Translations under genes and position numbers: made by a program
Part shown: piece after piece, positions 58,943 to 64,000 of the stretch
Position numbering within the stretch: position 1 is the first letter of the stretch
Layout of the letters: each line of letters opens with the position of its first letter
NCBI RefSeq assembly: GCF_002934265.1
Contig: NZ_PTIX01000032.1
Span: 19,250 to 83,249 of the forward strand
DNA from: Actinokineospora auranticolor
GTDB lineage: Bacteria > Actinomycetota > Actinomycetes > Mycobacteriales > Pseudonocardiaceae
Length of the DNA: 64,000 nt
Direction of reading: 5' to 3'
Notes under the pieces: generated by a model
The model's database searches: none
Seen by the model: only the letters and a program-made list of their open reading frames with translations
What the model was told of the DNA's origin: nothing

Positions 58943-59248
58943 TCAACCGCGCGGGACGTCCTGTTCCAGGACCGCGAAGTTGACCTGGCCGTGCTCGTCG
59001 GCGCGCACGTCGAGCACTTTGTCCGACAACAGCTCCGCCGCGCCGGGCTCCAGGAACACCTGGGCGCCCGCGTCCGCGGTGACCACCTGGTCACCCGCGG
59101 CGGGTTCGGGGGCCAGCGCCACCGCCAGCGGCGCGCCGTCCACCTCGGGGGTGACCAGGGTGAACCGCAGTCCACCGGTCGGGGAGATCCCGTCCTGCGC
59201 CGTGAGCGCGCCGATCGCCTCGGCCGCCGCCTCTGTCACCGCCAGCAT
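58943..59248 (-). CDS. HesB/IscA-fold protein without cysteines
   Basis: A 101-residue protein with the HesB/IscA beta-fold outline: starts LAVTEAAAEAIGAL, has GGLRFTLV, then a FLEPGAAELLSDKVLDV stretch and GQVNFAVLEQ. The three cluster-binding cysteines of IscA-type carriers are all absent, so it should not carry iron-sulfur clusters in the usual way. ATG 59248 with AAAGGAGCC upstream. Its role is unknown; related cysteine-free proteins are widespread in actinobacteria. Confidence 0.75.
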   Translation of the reverse strand: MLAVTEAAAEAIGALTAQDGISPTGGLRFTLVTPEVDGAPLAVALAPEPAAGDQVVTADAGAQVFLEPGAAELLSDKVLDVRADEHGQVNFAVLEQDVPRG

Positions 59249-59644
59249 GTCTGGCTCCTTTCCGTGTCACCTTGTGGTGCGGCTTGCCCGCCCCACGGTA
59301 GGGGGAGCGCGTGGCACTCGCCGGGTGGGCGCGGCGACCCTGCCTTGTGCCCCGTTCGACGTGATCTTTAGAGTGCTCCGGTAGCGGTTGAGCAAGCAGC
59401 CGCAGCACGCCGGACCGGTGCCCCGCGGCACCGGCTCCCGGCACTCGCGGGAAGCGAGGGGCTGTGTGCTGCCCGATCCGCCGGGTTCCCCGGGGTCGGT
59501 CGCCTTCGACGCGTCCCCTCGCCATCGCGAGCCCCCGTTCGGCACGAGCCGGGGGTCTTTTGACACAGGCACAGGGACGCGGATCTGGAGGAAAACCGCC
59601 ATGGGCAGCGCGGTGCGAAGACCACCGGTGGCCGGAGGGAGCCG
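59249..59644 (+). promoter_or_regulatory. structured leader of the ANTAR gene
   Basis: About 395 bp. A possible vegetative promoter TTGTGC-N18-TAGAGT lies at 59,345-59,374 on the plus strand. Downstream come three hairpins: CCGGTGCC/GGCACCGG, CTCGC/GCGAG, and CCCCCG (59,532-59,537) with CGGGGG (59,550-59,555) followed by TCTTTT. The last one resembles an intrinsic terminator placed 80 bp before the ANTAR start, so an attenuator is possible. Confidence 0.4.
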
Positions 59645-60121
59645 GTGAGCCCGGACCCGACCACGCGGGTCGCCGAGCTGCAGTCCGAGTTGGACGGTCT
59701 GCGGCGCGCGCTGCGCACCCGCGCGACGATCGAGCAGGCGATGGGCGTGCTGGTGGTGCTGCGCCGGTGTTCGCCGAAGGAGGCCTTCGACGCGCTCGTG
59801 CGGCTGTCCCAGCAGTACAACACCAAGCTGCACCGGGTGGCGCGGCTGGTGGTGGACATGTTCGCCGAACCGGCGGTGGAGCCGATGGACGCCTACCTGC
59901 GGCGCCGCACGGGCCAGGACGCACCGGACGGCGACCCGGACGCCGGTCCCGGTGCGTTCGACGCCGCGCTGCTGGACGCGGTGCGCGCACTGTCCGCGGT
60001 GACGCCGGGCACACCGGAGCTGGACCTGGCGCTGCGCGACCTGTACCGGGTGCTGGTGGAGCAGGGCTGGGTGCCGCCGTACGACGTGCTCGGCCCGATC
60101 GCGGACGGGCAGCGGGCCTGA
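59645..60121 (+). CDS. ANTAR-domain RNA-binding regulator
   Basis: A 158-residue protein. A short coiled region (AELQSELDGLRRALRTRATI) leads into an ANTAR domain with EQAMGVLVVLRRCSPKEAFDAL and QYNTKLHRVARLVVDMF (about 20-75). The C-terminal half is an acidic region of unknown fold ending WVPPYDVLGPI. GTG 59645 follows GGAGGG by 5 nt. It precedes the usfX-sigF pair. ANTAR proteins act by antitermination on paired hairpins; its own leader is a possible target. Confidence 0.88.
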   Translation: MSPDPTTRVAELQSELDGLRRALRTRATIEQAMGVLVVLRRCSPKEAFDALVRLSQQYNTKLHRVARLVVDMFAEPAVEPMDAYLRRRTGQDAPDGDPDAGPGAFDAALLDAVRALSAVTPGTPELDLALRDLYRVLVEQGWVPPYDVLGPIADGQRA

Positions 60122-60166
60122 GCTCACGCGGAGGGGGCGAGAAGTGAGCGGCACTCGAACGCGCAC

Positions 60167-60192
60167 GTGTCCCCCGGCGGGATTCGGGGTAC
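60167..60192 (+). promoter_or_regulatory. candidate SigF autoregulatory promoter of usfX-sigF
   Basis: GTGT, 16 nt, GGGTAC, about 95 bp upstream of the anti-sigma ATG. It matches GTTT-N15-17-GGGTA with one mismatch. SigF operons of mycobacteria are autoregulated from such a site in the same position. Confidence 0.5.
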
Positions 60193-60284
60193 GTGCTCGA
60201 CATGACCGCCGTACCGCCCCCCGCTTCCTCCGCGCCCACCTGCGCCGTCCGCGCGGGCGCGCGGGCGCGTGCCGGGGTACCGCG

Positions 60285-60734
60285 ATGACCGGCGACGTCG
60301 GCGGCGAGCTGCGGCTGGGGCCGGTGCCGCCCGCGGTGCCGTCGGCCGCGCGGGTGGAGCTGCGGCTGGGCGCCGACCAGGCGAACCTCACGGTGGCGCG
60401 GTCGGTCGCGCGCTCCACCGCGGCGATGCTGGACGCCGACCTGGACACCATCTCGGACCTGACGCTGGCCGTGGACGAGGTGTGCTCCACGCTGATCCGG
60501 CTGGCGGCCCCCGGTGAGCCGGTCGAGCTGACGTTCCGCCGGTCCGCGGCGGCGATGACGGTGGACGCCTCGGTCGTGGCCGTCGACGACGCGGGCCCGG
60601 ACACCGGCACCTTCGGCTGGCAGATCCTCGACGCGCTGGTCGACCAGGTCAGCTTCGCGGTCAGACCGGACCCGCGCGGCAGACCGGTCGTGCGGATAAC
60701 CCTGGTCCTGACCCGGACGGCGGGTGCCGGGTGA
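60285..60734 (+). CDS. rsbW: anti-sigma-F factor (UsfX/RsbW-like)
   Basis: A 149-residue GHKL-family anti-sigma factor. It is close to M. tuberculosis UsfX in SDLTLAVDEVCSTLIRLAAPG and the C-terminal TGTFGWQILDALVDQV. Like UsfX it lacks the N-box Asn (Thr here). ATG 60285 gives a UsfX-like start after a short Gly/Pro tail; a longer frame exists upstream. Its stop overlaps the sigF GTG (GTGA), typical for a sigma/anti-sigma pair. It should hold SigF inactive until a STAS partner displaces it. Confidence 0.9.
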   Translation: MTGDVGGELRLGPVPPAVPSAARVELRLGADQANLTVARSVARSTAAMLDADLDTISDLTLAVDEVCSTLIRLAAPGEPVELTFRRSAAAMTVDASVVAVDDAGPDTGTFGWQILDALVDQVSFAVRPDPRGRPVVRITLVLTRTAGAG

Positions 60735-61522
60735 GCGCGGCCTCATCCACGGGTCCCGAGCACGAGTACAGCCACCTGGCCCCGCTGTTCGCCGAACTGG
60801 CCGACCTGGCCGACGGCGACGCGCGGCGGGACTCCGTGCGGGACGACCTCGTCACCGGCCACCTCCCGCTGGCCGAGCACATCGCGCTGCGCTTCGCCCA
60901 CCGCGGCGTCGGCCGCGACGACCTCACCCAGGTCGCCACCGTGGGGCTGATCAACGCGGTGGACCGGTTCGACCCGGGCCGGGGCATCGACTTCCTGTCC
61001 TTCGCCGTGCCCACGATCATGGGCGAGGTGCGCCGGTACTTCCGCGACACGGCCTGGTCGGTGCGGGTGCCGCGGCGGCTCAAGGAGCTGCACCTGACCA
61101 TCAGCGCGGCGGGCAACGAGCTGTCGCAGCGGCTGGGGCGGGCGCCGACGCCGAGCGAGATCGCCGCGCACCTGGGGATGAGCCGCGAAGAGGTGTACGA
61201 GGGCCTGGAGGCCGGTCAGGTGTACCAGTCGGTGTCGCTGGACGAGGCGCTGTCCGCGGGCGACCCCGACTCCGACCCGCTGGCCGACACCCTCGGCGAG
61301 GATGACGCGGCGCTCGGCGGCATCGAGGACTACGAGTCGCTGCGCCCCCTGATCGAGCGCCTGCCCGAGCGCGAACGCCGGATCCTGATGCTGCGGTTCT
61401 TCAAGAACATGACCCAGACCCAGATCGCGGAGAAGATCGGCGTCTCCCAGATGCACGTCTCCCGGCTGCTGGCGCGCACGCTGGAAACACTGCGTGCCGG
61501 ACTGGTGACCGACGAGCGCTGA
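60731..61522 (+). CDS. sigF: general-stress sigma factor SigF/SigB type
   Basis: A 263-residue group 3 sigma factor. Region 2 reads DLTQVATVGLINAVDRFDP with SFAVPTIMGEVRRYFRD. Region 3 contains RVPRRLKELHLTISAAGNEL and region 4 has TQTQIAEKIGVSQMHVSRLL. These are diagnostic of SigF/SigB proteins of actinobacteria. GTG 60731 overlaps the anti-sigma gene. Probable targets with matching promoter boxes in this window are katE, its own operon and the DUF11 surface protein. Confidence 0.94.
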   Translation: MSAASSTGPEHEYSHLAPLFAELADLADGDARRDSVRDDLVTGHLPLAEHIALRFAHRGVGRDDLTQVATVGLINAVDRFDPGRGIDFLSFAVPTIMGEVRRYFRDTAWSVRVPRRLKELHLTISAAGNELSQRLGRAPTPSEIAAHLGMSREEVYEGLEAGQVYQSVSLDEALSAGDPDSDPLADTLGEDDAALGGIEDYESLRPLIERLPERERRILMLRFFKNMTQTQIAEKIGVSQMHVSRLLARTLETLRAGLVTDER

Positions 61523-61594
61523 ACAGGACTTCTGCCCGATCGATGGGCCACACTGGGGCCCGACGAGGGTTTCGCAGGGGTTCGGGAGGCCGCG

Positions 61595-62548
61595 GTGGCA
61601 CGACCGGTTTGGCACGGCGCGATCAACTTCGGTCTGGTCACGGTGCCGGTGGACATGTTCGGGGCGACCGAGGACCACACCATCAGCTTCCGCCAGTTCG
61701 AGCGGGGCACCTCGGACCGCATCCGCTACAAGCGCGTCAACGAGCGCACCGGAGCCGAGGTGGCGTACTCCGACATCGTCAAGGGCGCCGAGATCGGCGG
61801 CGGCGAGTACGTGATCATCGAACCGGAGGAGCTGGACCAGATCGCCCCCGGCCGCTCGCGCACGATCGACATCACCTCGTTCGTGGGACTGGACGAGATC
61901 GACCCGGTGCACTTCCAGAAGACGTACTGGCTGGCACCGTCGAAAGAGGAATACGGCAAGGCGTACGGCCTGCTGCTGCAGGCGATGCGCAAGACCAACC
62001 GGGCGGGCATCGCCACGTTCGTCATGCGCGGCAAGGAATACCTGACGGCGGTCCGCGCGGGCGACGACGACCTGCTGGTGCTGACCACGATGCTGTTCAT
62101 CGAGGACATCCGCGACCCGGCGAAGGAACTGAAGTCGCTGCCCGAGATCACCCCGGCCCGCGGCAAGGAACTCGACATGGCGGTCAACCTCATCGAGTCC
62201 ATGGCCGACGACTGGAACCCCCACGACTACCACGACACCTACACCCAACGGGTGGAGCAGCTGATCGAAGACAAGAAACAGGGCCGCGAAGTGGTGGCGG
62301 GCGAGGAACCCAGCCGCCCGACCAAGGTCGTGGACCTGTTCGAGGCGTTGAGCAAGAGCGTGGAGAGCAGGCGGAAACGCCGCGCGGACCCGGGTTCCGA
62401 AGAGCAGGCGGAGGATTTGGGTAGCCTGAGCAAGGCGGATCTCGACCGGAGGGCGAGGGAACTGGACATCAAGGGCCGCTCCAAGATGTCCCGCCCCGAC
62501 CTGGAGGCAGCCGTAGCCGCCGCCATCCGCCCCCGGCGCGCCTCCTGA
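61595..62548 (+). CDS. ku: Ku protein of bacterial non-homologous end joining
   Basis: A 317-residue DNA-end-binding protein. It has the bacterial Ku core (WHGAINFGLVTVPVDMF, HQFER-like RQFERGTSDR, and YGLLLQAMRKTNRAGI). The C-terminal extension holds a SAP/HeH-like motif (LSKADLDRRARELDIKGRSK) and a basic end. It forms a ring dimer and recruits LigD, which is not in this window. GTG 61595 follows GGGAGG. Located 72 bp after sigF, probably a separate unit. Confidence 0.96.
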   Translation: MARPVWHGAINFGLVTVPVDMFGATEDHTISFRQFERGTSDRIRYKRVNERTGAEVAYSDIVKGAEIGGGEYVIIEPEELDQIAPGRSRTIDITSFVGLDEIDPVHFQKTYWLAPSKEEYGKAYGLLLQAMRKTNRAGIATFVMRGKEYLTAVRAGDDDLLVLTTMLFIEDIRDPAKELKSLPEITPARGKELDMAVNLIESMADDWNPHDYHDTYTQRVEQLIEDKKQGREVVAGEEPSRPTKVVDLFEALSKSVESRRKRRADPGSEEQAEDLGSLSKADLDRRARELDIKGRSKMSRPDLEAAVAAAIRPRRAS

Positions 62549-62636
62549 CCCACGCACCACCCCCACCCACGCCGCTTCCGTTCCCACTCCGCCCACCACC
62601 TCCGCCCGCAGCCGATTCCGCACCCCGGAGCCACCC

Positions 62637-62810
62637 GTGACCTGCCCCGACTGCTCGGCCGAACTGGCACACTGCCACGGAACCCTGCTGACCTGGCTCG
62701 CGGAGTGCACGGACCCGGCCTGCGCGGACCCGGACCCGCTCAACCACAACCTGATCATCACCACCCCGGAAGACCTGGCCCCGGCCACCCATCTCCCCCA
62801 CGCCGCCTAA
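62637..62810 (+). CDS. small Cys-rich zinc-binding-like protein
   Basis: A 57-residue protein from GTG 62637, with GGAG 7 nt upstream. It has Cys at 3, 6, 13, 24 and 29 and His at 12 and 14 (TCPDCSAELAHCHGTLL, then AECTDPACADPDPLNH), arranged like a zinc ribbon. The rest ends ITTPEDLAPATHLPHAA. Codon use and the ribosome site support it although it is very short. Function unknown; it may be a regulator or metal chaperone. Confidence 0.65.
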   Translation: MTCPDCSAELAHCHGTLLTWLAECTDPACADPDPLNHNLIITTPEDLAPATHLPHAA

Positions 62811-63490
62811 CCCGATCGAGCCTCACACCCTCCACACCCGACTCTCTGCAATGGACAGTCACCCGACCGGCGCCCCGCTGATTCACCGCATCCAGCGACC
62901 CAATCCGGGAACCAAACAGGTGTTCGATTTCGTTGCTTGATATATGCAGTGCGCCCAAGCGACAAGTGCCCTCCAACGCCCACAAGGAAAGGACAGCCCC
63001 ACCCGCTCCACCCCACTCCCAACCACCCACTCCCCACCACCCGCCTGAAGTACTCGTCCCAAGGCGCCCGCACGAGCTCACCGCTCCCTCTCACCAACCC
63101 GCGCTCCCCGGCCTCCCCTACCTCCGGCAGCCGCAAGGCGAGCCGGCGGCCAGCCGGAACCCGGCACATGCGCCCGGAGTCCCGCGCAGTGCGGAATCCT
63201 GGATGGTTCGCCCTCGCCCGGAGGCCCGCCGACGACCGGCCTGCCGACCTCGGTCCGGAAGCGGCCGGGGGCATGGCGTTGTCCCCCCGCGTGGACAGCC
63301 GCAGGCACAAACATCGAGGCGTCTCCGCACCACTCGGCCTCCCCTGGTCTCCGCCAGCTGTGATCGGGGCGGGTAACCGCCGGCGAGTGGTTTGGCGCGA
63401 GTTGAGCCGCGACGAGCCACCAGTCCCACATGGACCTGCGCGGGGCGTGCACGCACGGCCCGCCGAGGGAAGGGGCACCGCCAGCCGTCG
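62811..63490. other. region without a convincing gene
   Basis: About 680 bp. The first 200 bp are comparatively AT-rich and hold an SOS-like box. The remainder is Pro/Arg-coding in every frame, with open frames on both strands but no ribosome site or family pattern. An Asn/Ser-rich minus-strand frame near 62,850-62,950 reads like a short relic. I cannot support a gene here. Confidence 0.4.
62912..62927. promoter_or_regulatory. possible LexA (SOS) box
   Basis: CCAAAC-AGGT-GTTCGA, compared with the actinobacterial consensus TCGAAC-N4-GTTCGA: ten of twelve conserved positions match. It is followed by the AT-rich TTGATATATG. No SOS gene can be assigned on either side. Confidence 0.3.
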
Positions 63491-63814
63491 GCGCGGGCGA
63501 GAGCCAACTGGCGCGAGGCATGTTCGGCGCGGGCGAGAGCCGACTGGCGCGGGGTGTGTTCGGCGGGAGCGAGACTCGACCGGCGCGGGGCGTGATCGGC
63601 GGGAGCGAGACTCGACCGGCGCGAGGCGTGATCGGCGCGAGCGAGAGCCGACCGGCGCGGGGCGTGATCGGCGGGAGCGAGACTCGACCGGCGCGAGGCG
63701 TGATCGGCGCGAGCGAGAGCCGACCGGCGCGGGGCGTGATCGGCGCGAGCGAGAGCCGACCGGCGCGGGGCGTGATCGGCGCGAGCGAGAGCCGACCGGC
63801 GCGGGGTGTGGTCG
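63491..63814. repeat. nine tandem copies of a 36-bp repeat
   Basis: Nine head-to-tail units of exactly 36 bp with no spacer. Type A units start GCGCGAGCGAGAGCCGACCG and type B units start GCGGGAGCGAGACTCGACCG; all continue with GCGCG(G/A)GGCGTGATCG or a close variant. Units 3, 4 and 6 are type B. Units 1, 2 and 9 are diverged at the edges. Because 36 is a multiple of three, the array is open in several frames on both strands, giving 12-residue repeats. Whether it is translated is unclear. Confidence 0.95.
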
Positions 63815-64000
63815 GCTAGCCCCAATGCCGGTCGGTTAGGTGGTTTCGGCTGGTCGGCGGCGGTGTCGGGTCGTGCTGGGCGGGGTGAGGGTGATGTTCG
63901 AGTGAGGTGGTCGGCTGTTTCGGAGTTGTTGTCGGTGTCGTGCGCGTTTGACCGGGAAGTTGCTCATTTTCCGTTTGATCACCCGCGGGTAGCTCCGGTG
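63815..64000. other. window end, nothing recognised
   Basis: The last 186 bp after the repeat array are GT-rich on the plus strand. I see no gene, hairpin or repeat here. Confidence 0.4.

Noticed and set aside
63491..63814. CRISPR array
   Set aside because: The 36-bp units follow each other without spacers and vary internally, so this is a simple tandem repeat. No cas genes are present.
63430..63819. 129-residue repeat protein over the 36-bp array
   Set aside because: The frame is open, but so are other frames on both strands; no ribosome site or conserved flank favours this one, so it is kept only as a possibility in the repeat entry.

Overview
The window is high-GC, gene-dense actinobacterial chromosome. 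Evidence is the frequent GTG starts, chains of GTGA/ATGA start-stop overlaps, an M. tuberculosis-type UsfX (RsbW)/SigF pair, FxsA, a DUF3516 helicase, bacterial Ku, an LAATG cell-wall sorting signal and an AftB-like GT-C arabinosyltransferase candidate. A member of the Pseudonocardiales (Actinokineospora/Saccharothrix type) fits best, but that placement is inference. No rRNA, tRNA, CRISPR array, prophage or insertion sequence was recognised.

Left part (1-14,050): a large secreted DUF11-repeat protein runs off the left edge. It is followed by late corrin genes (cobS, cobU, and cobF divergently), a LysR regulator and a secreted M64 metallopeptidase. The most striking locus is a six-gene minus-strand operon (13,771 down to 7,807) behind a recognisable cobalamin riboswitch. 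It encodes a cell-wall-anchored alpha/alpha-toroid protein, two secreted proteins with a DUF4430/SCO2322-like domain, and a complete ECF transporter (T, fused A-A', S). All five junctions are 4-bp GTGA overlaps. The toroid plus small beta-domain recalls animal intrinsic factor/transcobalamin split into separate proteins, so a surface B12-capture and uptake system is proposed.

Centre (14,050-45,000): a decayed TetR/membrane-protein pair is followed by a stressosome operon (rsbR-rsbS-rsbT, a HATPase-PP2C protein, a hybrid histidine kinase, a receiver-GAF-PP2C phosphatase). Then come a frameshifted FAD oxidoreductase, an SDR with a degenerate active site, a membrane channel-like protein, katE behind a SigF-type promoter, a chemoreceptor, a GT-C enzyme, recQ, and a second cluster of partner-switching genes (GAF-ANTAR, MEDS-HATPase, STAS, UsfX-like). 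A DUF3516 helicase, NYN and nucleotidyltransferase-like genes, a Cu/Zn-SOD-like protein and fxsA complete this part.

Right part (45,000-64,000): gltBD; an array of seven intact and one truncated paralogous small secreted proteins (52,221-56,593), each with a single DUF11-like domain, four conserved Cys and a C-terminal H-P-H motif; lpdA; an ANTAR gene with a structured leader; usfX-sigF with an apparent SigF autoregulatory promoter; ku; a small Cys-rich protein; and nine tandem copies of a 36-bp repeat.

The unifying themes are (i) cobalamin synthesis and uptake and (ii) general stress signalling. The stressosome, several anti-sigma/anti-anti-sigma/ANTAR proteins and SigF occur together, and candidate SigF promoters precede sigF itself, katE and the DUF11 surface protein.
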